Shown: positions 55,003 to 62,901 of the stretch, piece after piece
How positions within the stretch are numbered: the stretch's first letter is position 1
Layout: every line of letters starts with the position of its first letter
From: Paenarthrobacter ureafaciens
GTDB lineage: Bacteria; Actinomycetota; Actinomycetes; Actinomycetales; Micrococcaceae
Direction: 5' to 3'
DNA: 64,000 nt
Assembly: GCF_004028095.1 (NCBI RefSeq)
Contig: NZ_SBHM01000007.1
Location: 1,488,001 to 1,552,000 of the forward strand
Translations under genes and position numbers: made by a program
Notes under the pieces: model-generated
The model's input: only the letters and a program-made list of their open reading frames with translations
Told to the model about the DNA's origin: nothing
The model's database searches: none

Positions 55003-55824
55003 TTACATCTGGGTGAAGGAGGCGACGGCGGGATCGGAACCGATGCGCGCGCCCGCCTCAAGGGCGGTGATGGCCGCAAGTTCGGACTCGGTAAGGCTCA
55101 GGTCCGCAGCGCCGAAGTTCTCGCGCATGCGGCTGGAGTCCGCGGACTTGGGGATCACGATGGTTCCCTGGGCCAGGTGCCAGGCGAGGATCACCTGGGC
55201 GGGAGTGGTTCCGTGTGCCGCTGCGACGAGCGCCACCTGCTCGGCGTTGAGGTCCTTGCCCTGGCCGAGCGGGCTGTAAGCCTCGACGGCGATGGTGAGG
55301 TCGCGGCATTTGGCGGCCAGGTCGGCCTGTTGGTAGGTGGGGTGCAGTTCGATCTGGTTGACGGCCGGCACTACCTCGGACTCGCGCAGGAGGGTGTCCA
55401 CGTGGTCGGCGAGGAAGTTGGAGATACCGATCGCGCGGATCTGCTTGTCATGGTAGAGCTTCTCCATTTCCTTCCATGCCTTGGTGTACAGCCCCTGGGA
55501 CGGGACGGGCCAATGGATCAGGTAGAGGTCCAGGAAGTCCAGGCCCAACGCGTCGCGGCTGCGTTGGAAAGCGTCGTAGGCCTCGCCCTGCTCGCCGTTG
55601 CGCAGCTTGGTGGTGATGAAGACCTCGTCCCGGGAAAGTCCGGAAGCTGCAATTGCGGCGCCAACGCCGGCTTCATTGCGGTAAGCCGCGGCGGTGTCGA
55701 TATGACGGTAACCGGCCTCGAGGGCGTCTTCCACTACCTTCTGGGTCTCTTCCGGAGGCACTTGGAAGACACCGAATCCAAGCTGCGGAATGGTGACGCC
55801 GTTGTTCAATGTCAACTCTGGCAT
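55003..55824 (-). CDS. Aldo/keto reductase (AKR5-like)
   Basis: 273 residues. FGVFQVPPEETQ opening, GYRHIDTAAAYRNE with catalytic Asp and Tyr, Lys in FITTKLR, His in YLIHWPVP, IPKSADSSRMREN at the NADPH site. First gene of the operon, 185 bases from the divergent XRE-type regulator at 56010. Confidence 0.92.
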   Translation of the reverse strand: MPELTLNNGVTIPQLGFGVFQVPPEETQKVVEDALEAGYRHIDTAAAYRNEAGVGAAIAASGLSRDEVFITTKLRNGEQGEAYDAFQRSRDALGLDFLDLYLIHWPVPSQGLYTKAWKEMEKLYHDKQIRAIGISNFLADHVDTLLRESEVVPAVNQIELHPTYQQADLAAKCRDLTIAVEAYSPLGQGKDLNAEQVALVAAAHGTTPAQVILAWHLAQGTIVIPKSADSSRMRENFGAADLSLTESELAAITALEAGARIGSDPAVASFTQM

Positions 55825-56009
55825 GAGGGTCTCCTTCGAAAGTGGTGTGCGTTGTCGGATCTCCGGAAAACGTTTTCGGAGGCTCTGCTTTGAGCCTATT
55901 CAGTTTTGGCCACTACGTCAGCAGAAGTGCGTGATCCTGTTTTTCCTAGGTCTGCCAGTCCTACCCAAAGAGGTGGTGGCGCCGGCTGTTGCACCGGCAG
56001 AATGGATGG

Positions 56010-56891
56010 ATGGGTCAAAGCGCTGAGTTCGGAAAGTTCCTCAAGGTCATGCGTGCGCGCCTTTCCCCGGAAGACGCCGGCACGCTCGGTTCAACCGGCT
56101 CCCGCCGGGTCCCGGGGCTTCGCCGGGAGGAAGTGGCCAGGCTGTCCGGAGTAAGCACCGACTACTACACCCGCCTGGAGCAGGGGCGGAACATCCATCC
56201 GTCCAAGGCGGTGCTGGACTCCGTGGCGAGGGCACTCCGCCTGGATGCGGGGGAGCGGGCCCACATGATGGACCTTCTTGCGCACTGCGCCAACTCGGCC
56301 GCGGGGCCGGGGCCGGTTCAGAAAGTGCGTCCGGCCGTGCGGCAGTTGCTGGACGCAGTGGGCGACGTGCCGGCGATGGTCCTTGGACGCAGGACTGACG
56401 TCCTGGCCGCCAACCGCATGGCCAACCTGCTGTTTACCGACTTCACCTCCTTGCCCGCCGCGGAAAGGAACCTGACCCGTTGGCTCATCCTGGATGCCAG
56501 CGCAGGAACGCTGTTCCGGGACTGGAAGACCGTTGCCGCCGAGGCCGTTGGAGCGCTGCGCATGGATGTGGGCCGCCACCCGAACGATCCCCAAACCAAC
56601 CAGCTGGTAGGCGAACTCGCCGTTCACAGCGAGCAATTCCGCCAATGGTGGGCCGGGCACAGGGTAGCTTCGCGGTCCGCCGGAACAGTCCGATTGCACC
56701 ATGCCGTGGTGGGCGACCTTGAACTGAACTTCGAAACCCTGAGTCTCCCGGACGACGCCGACCAGCACCTGCGGGTCTATTCCGCAAAGGCCGGTTCGCC
56801 GTCGTCGGACGCTTTGACGCTGCTGAGCAGCTTCGGCGAGCCGGACACGGTTACTGAGGTTCCAGAACCCGCCCGCCGAGATGACAGTTAA
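56010..56891 (+). CDS. XRE-family regulator with MmyB-like ligand domain
   Basis: 293 residues from ATG 56010. HTH in residues about 6-75 (RVPGLRREEVARLSGVSTDYYTRLEQG). The rest is the MmyB-like PAS-type domain with MVLGRRTDVLAANRMANLLF and LRMDVGRHPNDPQ, which binds fatty-acid-like ligands in the one studied structure. It is divergent from the aldo-keto reductase operon and probably controls it. The stop lies inside a palindrome. Confidence 0.88.
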   Translation: MGQSAEFGKFLKVMRARLSPEDAGTLGSTGSRRVPGLRREEVARLSGVSTDYYTRLEQGRNIHPSKAVLDSVARALRLDAGERAHMMDLLAHCANSAAGPGPVQKVRPAVRQLLDAVGDVPAMVLGRRTDVLAANRMANLLFTDFTSLPAAERNLTRWLILDASAGTLFRDWKTVAAEAVGALRMDVGRHPNDPQTNQLVGELAVHSEQFRQWWAGHRVASRSAGTVRLHHAVVGDLELNFETLSLPDDADQHLRVYSAKAGSPSSDALTLLSSFGEPDTVTEVPEPARRDDS

Positions 56892-56936
56892 TGCCAATGT
56901 TCGCGGTGATTATTGGCATTAACTGTCAATTCGGCG
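56874..56936. repeat. Palindrome at a convergent gene junction (family copy)
   Basis: 25-base arms (56874-56898 and 56912-56936) with one mismatch and loop GTTCGCGGTGATT. The regulator's TAA is inside the left arm. The arm resembles 50950-50973. It ends 22 bases before the dodecin stop, between convergent genes. Confidence 0.75.
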
Positions 56937-56958
56937 AGCGGTTGGCCGTGGCTGGCGC

Positions 56959-57168
56959 CTAGCGCTCCAGGCGGAAGCCAAGCTTGATGGTGACCTGCCA
57001 ATCGGCAACCGCACCATCCTCGAGGTGGCCGCGGATTTCCTTGACCTCGAACCAATCAAGGTTGCGCAAGGTTTGCGACGCTGTGCCGATGGCGTTCTTG
57101 ATGGCGTCGTCGACGCCCTCGGTGGAAGTTCCTACAATCTCGGAAACGCTGTATGTGTGGTCAGCCAT
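56959..57168 (-). CDS. Dodecin (flavin-binding small protein)
   Basis: 69 residues from ATG 57168. MADHTYSVSEIVGTSTEGVDDAI, then LRNLDWFEVKEIRGHLEDGAV and VTIKLGFRLE: the dodecin fold signature, with the tryptophan (DWFEV) that stacks on flavin. Dodecamers store or buffer FMN/riboflavin. Confidence 0.95.
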   Translation of the reverse strand: MADHTYSVSEIVGTSTEGVDDAIKNAIGTASQTLRNLDWFEVKEIRGHLEDGAVADWQVTIKLGFRLER

Positions 57169-57262
57169 GGTGCTCCTCATCATCGTGTTACGAATCCTGG
57201 AAATCGGGCCTGCGCGCAGGCCGTCCATGCAGACTAGCCCACGGAAGTTCGTGCGGCCAGAG

Positions 57263-58069
57263 CTAGTTTTCGCGCCAATCGTTGCTGGTGATGTGCGAAC
57301 CCGCTTGTGGTCCCATTTGCAGCATCCCGCCGTCCACGGGCCAGGAGGCGCCATTGACGTAGCTGGATTCGGGGGACGCCAGGAAAGCTACGACGGCGGC
57401 AATCTCGCGTGCGTCGCCGGGGCGGCCCACGGGTACTCCGGGACGTTCTTCCCGGTGCGGGTCCTCGTCCGTTTGGCCCGTCATGGGGGTGGCGATCTCA
57501 CCGGGTGCCACGTTGTTGGCCGTGATGCCGTACTGCGCCAGCTCCAGTGCCATGGTCTTGATGAGGCCACCGAGTCCATGCTTTGAAGCGTCGTACGCTG
57601 ATGCGCCTACCCGCGGCTGGAACTCGTGCACGCTGGTGATCGCGATGATGCGCCCGCCGCGGCCTGCGTCCACCATGCGCTTGGCTGCCGCCTGCATGGC
57701 TACGAAAGCACCGTTGAGATTGGTGTCCAACGTCTGCATCCACGTCTCAAAGTCCAGCTCCAGGAACTTGGTTCCGTCTCCGGTTCCTGAGTTGTTGACG
57801 AACACATCCACGCCGCCAAGTTCGTCGGCCAGCCGATCGATCGTCGCCGCCGTCTCCTGAATCCTGGTGGTATCCAGCTGCTGCACTACTGCCTTGCGGC
57901 CCAGGCCCCTGACTTCTTCGGCCGTCTCCTGGGCGCCCTGCTCATCCGAGTGCCATGTGATTCCCACGTCCATGCCTGCTTTGGCCAGCGCGACCGCCGT
58001 GGCGCGGCCAATGCCGGAATCCGAACCCGTGACGATCGCCGTCGTCGGGTTGAAAGCTTGCTGTGCCAT
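57263..58069 (-). CDS. Short-chain dehydrogenase/reductase (glucose-1-dehydrogenase-like)
   Basis: 268 residues from ATG 58069. TGSDSGIGRATAVAL cofactor motif, NNSGTG, catalytic Ser (ITSVHE), Tyr and Lys (YDASKHG), and C-terminal PVDGGMLQMG. Typical NAD(P)-dependent SDR. Substrate unknown. Divergent from the universal stress protein gene. Confidence 0.9.
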   Translation of the reverse strand: MAQQAFNPTTAIVTGSDSGIGRATAVALAKAGMDVGITWHSDEQGAQETAEEVRGLGRKAVVQQLDTTRIQETAATIDRLADELGGVDVFVNNSGTGDGTKFLELDFETWMQTLDTNLNGAFVAMQAAAKRMVDAGRGGRIIAITSVHEFQPRVGASAYDASKHGLGGLIKTMALELAQYGITANNVAPGEIATPMTGQTDEDPHREERPGVPVGRPGDAREIAAVVAFLASPESSYVNGASWPVDGGMLQMGPQAGSHITSNDWREN

Positions 58070-58223
58070 GATCCTGCCTTTCGGTTGTGATCGAGCCGAT
58101 ACCGTATCCCTACCCGTTGGGACACGGCCGTAAACAAGGAGCAGCGGCAACTGGTGATCGCGTGTAAATTTCTTTGAAGTACCACCGGACCACCACCCAT
58201 GAATCCATCAATGAGGAGAACTC

Positions 58224-58655
58224 ATGTCAGAAGTGATCGTCGTCGGCGTTGACGCCAGCGAAACGGCCAAGCGGGCAGCCGTGGCGGCAGCCAAGATGGC
58301 CAAAGCACTCGGCGCGGAACTGCACGTCATCAGCGGCTTTTCTGATGACCGGATCGAAGAGTTCGGCAGTGGCAGCGATCGCATTACGGTCTCCTCGGCG
58401 GACTCCGCCGAGTACGTTGCGCGCAAGGTGGCCGAGGAACTGGACATCCCGGACAACAGCGTGAAGTACTACGCTGCCCGCGGTACGCCGGCCAACGCCC
58501 TCATCAATTACGCCGAGTCCAACAAGGCATCCCTGATCGTTGTGGGCAACAAGCGCATGAAGGGCCTTGGCCGCGTGCTGGGCAGCATCGCCAACAGCGT
58601 GGCCCACGGCGCCCCGTGCGACGTCTACATCGTGAACACGGAAGTGGACGCCTAA
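58224..58655 (+). CDS. Universal stress protein (UspA family)
   Basis: 143 residues. VVGVDASETAKRAAVAAAKMA opening and ATP-binding VVGNKRMKGLGRVLGSIANSVAHGAPCDVYIV (Gly-rich loop G-x2-G-x9-G-S). It probably binds ATP and belongs to a stress regulon. Confidence 0.93.
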   Translation: MSEVIVVGVDASETAKRAAVAAAKMAKALGAELHVISGFSDDRIEEFGSGSDRITVSSADSAEYVARKVAEELDIPDNSVKYYAARGTPANALINYAESNKASLIVVGNKRMKGLGRVLGSIANSVAHGAPCDVYIVNTEVDA

Positions 58656-58666
58656 GACCCAAGTAG

Positions 58667-58714
58667 CTGGCAGTAGGGGTTGTTCTGAGGGCTCAGAACA
58701 ACCCCTGCTGCCAG
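58667..58714. terminator. Bidirectional hairpin between usp and the cyclase gene
   Basis: 23-base arms (58667-58689, 58692-58714) with a single G-T pair and a 2-base centre, between convergent genes. The usp stop is 11 bases upstream and the cyclase stop 9 bases beyond. Confidence 0.8.
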
Positions 58715-58723
58715 TCAGATGGG

Positions 58724-59515
58724 CTACCGCTCTTCCACGGGACCACTTTCCACCAGCGCGTAGACGCGGCTGGGGCTGCCTGTGCCGCCGACGATCGGCA
58801 GGGGAGCAACAACCAGGGTGGCGCCCGTAACCGGCAGCCGGTCCACGTTCCGGAGCGAGGTCACGCCGTACTTGTCCGCACCCAGGAGGAAGGAGTGGAC
58901 GGGGAACATCGGGTCCAGGGAGCCCGCCTGGCCGGCGTCGATCCCCACGGTTTCAACGCCGAAGCCGCTGATGGAGGCGTTGCTGGCAAGCCATTTGGCA
59001 CCTGCCGCAGAGACCCCGGGAGTGTGCGGGCCGGCGTCGTCCGCGTTCACGAAAGCGGCAGCATCGGCGCCCCGGGCTGCCCAGCCGGTCCGGAAGATCA
59101 CCCAGCAGTTCTCCGGGAAAGGGCCATGCTCTTCCTGCCACTGTTCAAAATGTTCCGGTTCCAGGAGGAAGTCCGGGTCTGCGGTGGCTTCCGCAGTTTT
59201 GTCGAGCACCACCAGCGGACCTACGAGGCGGTGCGGCTCGATCTTGTCCACGGATTTGCCGTCCTTGCCCGTGATCCAGTGGACCGGAGCATCCAAGTGC
59301 GTTCCGGCGTGCTCGCCCACCGTGACGTCGTTCCACGCCCACGCCGGGCCGGCGTCGTCGAAGTTGCTGACCGGCGAGACCGACAACCCGACCGTGTTCG
59401 CAAAAGGCTGCGGCAGGTTCAGGATGGGGGTTTCGGGGCTGAGCGGGGTAGTGAGGTCGATGATTTTCACCGAGCCGTTGGAAAGGGCTGCAGTGAGCCC
59501 GGCCAGAACAGACAT
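58724..59515 (-). CDS. Cyclase-family hydrolase, isatin-hydrolase-like
   Basis: 263 residues. The Mn-binding cyclase motif is EHAGTHLDAPVHW. From memory of Labrenzia isatin hydrolase, several stretches align closely (SxETPILxLP, GEHxGTHxDAPxHWITGKD, TDAGQAG, APLxIxxGTGSPxR). Isatin hydrolase opens the ring of isatin to isatinate, a step in indole breakdown. It is the last gene of the monooxygenase operon, 7 bases after the CrtI-like gene stop, which strengthens the isatin assignment. An alternative is kynurenine formamidase. Confidence 0.82.
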   Translation of the reverse strand: MSVLAGLTAALSNGSVKIIDLTTPLSPETPILNLPQPFANTVGLSVSPVSNFDDAGPAWAWNDVTVGEHAGTHLDAPVHWITGKDGKSVDKIEPHRLVGPLVVLDKTAEATADPDFLLEPEHFEQWQEEHGPFPENCWVIFRTGWAARGADAAAFVNADDAGPHTPGVSAAGAKWLASNASISGFGVETVGIDAGQAGSLDPMFPVHSFLLGADKYGVTSLRNVDRLPVTGATLVVAPLPIVGGTGSPSRVYALVESGPVEER

Positions 59516-59522
59516 TGTTCTC

Positions 59523-61127
59523 CTATCGCTGGTTTCGCTTGAAAGGGTTGGATTTCCTGGTTGTCAGACGCTGTGCCACGAGGTGGCCTGAACCGCCGGA
59601 GAGGCCCGGGCCGGGGTGGGTGGAAGCCCCGATGTGCCAAAGTCCTTTGACGGTCGTGTGGTGCCCGGCGGCTTGTGGAAACGGCCGCCAGAGCAGGTTC
59701 TGGAAGAGCTCGGCCGAGCCGCCGTACGGGTCACCGCCAACAGCGTTCGGGTTGATTGCAGCGAGGTCCGTGGGGGCGATGATGTCCGAGGCCAGAACGG
59801 TAGCCTGCGTTCCCGGCGCGAACTGCTCAAGCCGCTCAAGGACACGGTGCAGGTAGGCCTGCTTCAGCTTCTCCGACCAACCCTCGGCCACGGACAGCTC
59901 ACCCGCAGCGTCCCCTACCGGCTCGAACGGAACCTCCTGGAGCTGCAGCCACAGCGTCGCTTTGCCTTCCGGTGCCCTGGAGGGATCCAGGACGCACTGC
60001 TGTCCCACCACGATGGTTGGTTCCACCGGCAAGAGTCCCGCCTCAGCCTGGGCGCACGCGATGCCCGTGCTGTCCGATCCGTTGCTGATATGGACCAGCG
60101 GAACCTTGTTGAGGCGGGGATCCAACCATTGGACCGGCTTGTCCAGGGCAAGGTGGACCTGCATGGCGCCGCGGCCGTTTTGATACCTGCGGGCGGCGTC
60201 GGCCAGGTGTGCCGGGGCATCAGGCAGCAAGCGGGTGTAGAGGGCCTGGGGCGAGACGTTGGCCAGCACGGTGTCCGCTTGGACGATCCCCTCGGAGGTG
60301 CGGACCCCGGTCACCGAGCCGGACACCGAAAGGATTTCCCGGGCTTCGGTGCCAAGCATGATCCGCACCCCGTTGTCCCGGAGCAGCGATTCAAAGACCG
60401 CAACAAAGCGTGCGGCTCCGCCCTTGACCACCGGCAAGCCGAAAGTGTGCATGCTCATGGCCATCACGGGCAGCATCACGCCACCTGTTGCCTGGTCCGG
60501 GCCGAGGCCTGCGTGCAGGAGCCAGGGCGACCACAGCTGGTCCGTTTCCCAACCATCGAAGCGGCTGCGGAGATAGTTGCGGCCGCTCATCACGGCGTCC
60601 CTGAGAAAGGCCTCGTTGGCCTTCACTTTGCCGGTCCGCACAGCGCCAAAGCCCAGCCGTGCGAGCTCTTTGGGGGACCGCAATTCCGCCCCGAACGCCC
60701 CGAAGACGGTCCCGGCGTGACGGCCCAGGTCATCGAGCATGGTGAGGTAGGCCTGTTGATCCGCCGGGTGCTTGAAGGTCTTCGCCGTCTCCGCAGGATC
60801 CCGGTGGGCAAGGGCCACCCTGTGCTCGCCGGTCACAGGGTCCGCAGCCACTGACGCGGTGACGGCGCCGTCCGTGTTGCAGTACTCCAGGCCCCTCTTG
60901 TGCAGTTCACTGCCCAACACGGCGTACGCGCCCCCGGAAACAAAGAGCGGATGCCACGACGAAAACGAATCGTGGATAAACCCCGGCAGAGTCCGTTCAC
61001 CCGAGTGGATGAAGCCGCCCAGCCGGTCGGATTGCTCGATCAGGCAGACCTGTTGTCCGGCGAGGGCAAGCTCCGCAGCGGCAACCAGGGAGTTGATACC
61101 GGAGCCGATGACGGCAACGTCGTTCAT
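59523..61127 (-). CDS. CrtI/phytoene-desaturase-like FAD oxidoreductase
   Basis: 534 residues from ATG 61127. FAD-binding GSGINSLVAAAELALAGQ at 7-24, then ERLG-type DRLGGFIHSGE. C-terminal GGHHTTVKGLWHIGASTHPGPG and SGGSGHLVA are typical of CrtI/FAO-type flavoproteins. It lies 13 bases after the StyA2B-like gene and before the isatin-hydrolase-like gene. It may oxidise an indole intermediate to isatin; that is inference. A carotenoid role is unlikely because no crt genes are near. Confidence 0.78.
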   Translation of the reverse strand: MNDVAVIGSGINSLVAAAELALAGQQVCLIEQSDRLGGFIHSGERTLPGFIHDSFSSWHPLFVSGGAYAVLGSELHKRGLEYCNTDGAVTASVAADPVTGEHRVALAHRDPAETAKTFKHPADQQAYLTMLDDLGRHAGTVFGAFGAELRSPKELARLGFGAVRTGKVKANEAFLRDAVMSGRNYLRSRFDGWETDQLWSPWLLHAGLGPDQATGGVMLPVMAMSMHTFGLPVVKGGAARFVAVFESLLRDNGVRIMLGTEAREILSVSGSVTGVRTSEGIVQADTVLANVSPQALYTRLLPDAPAHLADAARRYQNGRGAMQVHLALDKPVQWLDPRLNKVPLVHISNGSDSTGIACAQAEAGLLPVEPTIVVGQQCVLDPSRAPEGKATLWLQLQEVPFEPVGDAAGELSVAEGWSEKLKQAYLHRVLERLEQFAPGTQATVLASDIIAPTDLAAINPNAVGGDPYGGSAELFQNLLWRPFPQAAGHHTTVKGLWHIGASTHPGPGLSGGSGHLVAQRLTTRKSNPFKRNQR

Positions 61128-61140
61128 GGATGATGCCCTC

Positions 61141-62859
61141 TCAGAAGTCGGGGTGGCTGGCTGTCGCGTGGTACTTGCCGCTATGGAACACAAGGGGAGA
61201 ACCGCCGTCGTTGCTGTACTTCTCCACTTCGCCAACGTAGATCACATGGTCGCCTGCGTCGTGGCGCGACACTGTGCGGCACTGGAAGGTAGCAACCGCG
61301 CCGTCCAGCACGGGCACCCCGGCAATGCCTTCGGTGGTTTCGGCACCTTGGAACTTGTCCGAGGCCGGCGTAGCGAACTGGCGGGACAGCACGTGCTGAT
61401 CGCTGGCCAGGACGTTGATGGCGAAGTGCGTCGATTCCTCGAAATCCGTCAGGCTCGGGGCCCGCTTGCTGGGGCACCACAGGACCAAGGGCGGTTCCAT
61501 GGACACTGACGTGAAGGAGTTCGCCGTCATGCCCACCTTCCGGCCATCCGGGGAGACCGTGGTGACTACCGTGACGCCGGTTGCGTATTGGCCCAGTGCG
61601 CTACGGAAATCACGCACATCGAAGACGGCGGAGTCCTCTTCCTTGCGCGCCTGCATGAAGTCCGCAGCCGCCGTCGGGTCGAACCACCACGGGTAGGAAG
61701 TCCGCGGATCGTCGAACCCGGCCACAATGCTTGCGGCCAGTGCCGGATGCTCGGCGGCTTCGCGCAGGAGGGTGGCCTGATGGTCCCGACGCGGCTTGAG
61801 CAGGTCATTCGTCCACGCCACCGACCACTGGCCCCACCCGCGCCAGAACTCGTCGAACGTGCGCTCCATCCATTCCCTGTTGAACGGTTGCCGGCCATGG
61901 CGCACGATCGCATCGAGGTAGTACTTGGCTGCCAGCGTCGCGTTGTTTGACCCCTGGCCGGTCAGCGGATCGTTCAGGACCACGGCGTCGCCGAGCCCGA
62001 AGACCAGGCTGCCGTTCGCCAGTTCCCCTACCGCGGACCGCACCGTCGGAGTGATGCGTCCCAGGAGCGTGGCGCCGTCGTCGGTCAGAGCGGCGCCTTC
62101 GAAAGCGGCGGCCTCGTGCGGGAAATGGTCCCGGAGCAGCTGCAGCGAACGCTCCAGCTGGTCTTCGGGACTTACGACGCCGGACCAACAGTCCATGGGG
62201 CCGCCCACCACTCCCTCGAACACCATCATGCGGCAGGGGCCGGACGCGGTGAGCCCCGGGAAAGTGAAAAACTCACCCACTCCCGGCGCCATGGACATCC
62301 GGATGGCGGCAGCCCCGCCGTCGTCCGTTCCGGTAGCGGTGACGTAATTGAGCGCCAGCACCCGCTGGGGACGGTCGAACGGCGACTTGGCCTTGTCCCG
62401 GGGGAACACCTGCCCGATTTCGCCCTTTCCGGTGCTGACGATCACCAACTCGTAGTCCCGGGCCAGTTCTTCCAGAAGGCGGGGAGTGACTTTCTCGATC
62501 CGGAAGTCGCCGCCATTCGCGACGAACCGTTCGATCCAGTGCGCGCTCTTGAGCCGCTGGTCAACGGACCTTGCCGGGCCGTCCAGGGGGGCTTCCCACT
62601 CAATCGGTTCCTGGCCCTCAACGCGCAGGTGGATGGAGCCGATGGCGGGGGCAGCTCCTGAGTCGGGAATCGCGGTTCCCATTTGTGCTTCGGCGTCCAA
62701 GGCGGGTGCGAACATGCACTGGCTGGACATGACTTTTCCGGACCTGATTTGGGCTGCTGAGCGGTCCGAGAACAGCGTGACGGCGTAGCCCTCCCGTTGC
62801 AGGCCCAAGGCCAGCTGGGCGCCGGATTCGCCGGCTCCGATGATTGCGATTGTGCGCAT
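61141..62859 (-). CDS. styA2B: StyA2B-like fused flavin monooxygenase-flavin reductase
   Basis: 572 residues. Residues 1 to about 410 form a group E flavin monooxygenase of the styrene/indole monooxygenase type (GAGESGAQLALGLQREGY; KGEIGQVFPRD; VLNDPLTGQGSNNATLAAKYYLDAI). Residues about 413-572 form a StyB-like flavin reductase (FRSALGQYATGVTVVTT; MTANSFTSVSMEPPLVLWC). The fusion matches StyA2B of Rhodococcus opacus 1CP: it makes FADH2 and epoxidises styrene or indole. A StyA1-like gene precedes it by 42 bases, as in Rhodococcus. Confidence 0.9.
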   Translation of the reverse strand: MRTIAIIGAGESGAQLALGLQREGYAVTLFSDRSAAQIRSGKVMSSQCMFAPALDAEAQMGTAIPDSGAAPAIGSIHLRVEGQEPIEWEAPLDGPARSVDQRLKSAHWIERFVANGGDFRIEKVTPRLLEELARDYELVIVSTGKGEIGQVFPRDKAKSPFDRPQRVLALNYVTATGTDDGGAAAIRMSMAPGVGEFFTFPGLTASGPCRMMVFEGVVGGPMDCWSGVVSPEDQLERSLQLLRDHFPHEAAAFEGAALTDDGATLLGRITPTVRSAVGELANGSLVFGLGDAVVLNDPLTGQGSNNATLAAKYYLDAIVRHGRQPFNREWMERTFDEFWRGWGQWSVAWTNDLLKPRRDHQATLLREAAEHPALAASIVAGFDDPRTSYPWWFDPTAAADFMQARKEEDSAVFDVRDFRSALGQYATGVTVVTTVSPDGRKVGMTANSFTSVSMEPPLVLWCPSKRAPSLTDFEESTHFAINVLASDQHVLSRQFATPASDKFQGAETTEGIAGVPVLDGAVATFQCRTVSRHDAGDHVIYVGEVEKYSNDGGSPLVFHSGKYHATASHPDF

Positions 62860-62901
62860 GGTAAATCCTTATTAGCAGGGGCGTGCTATGAAAATCCGGG
62901 G

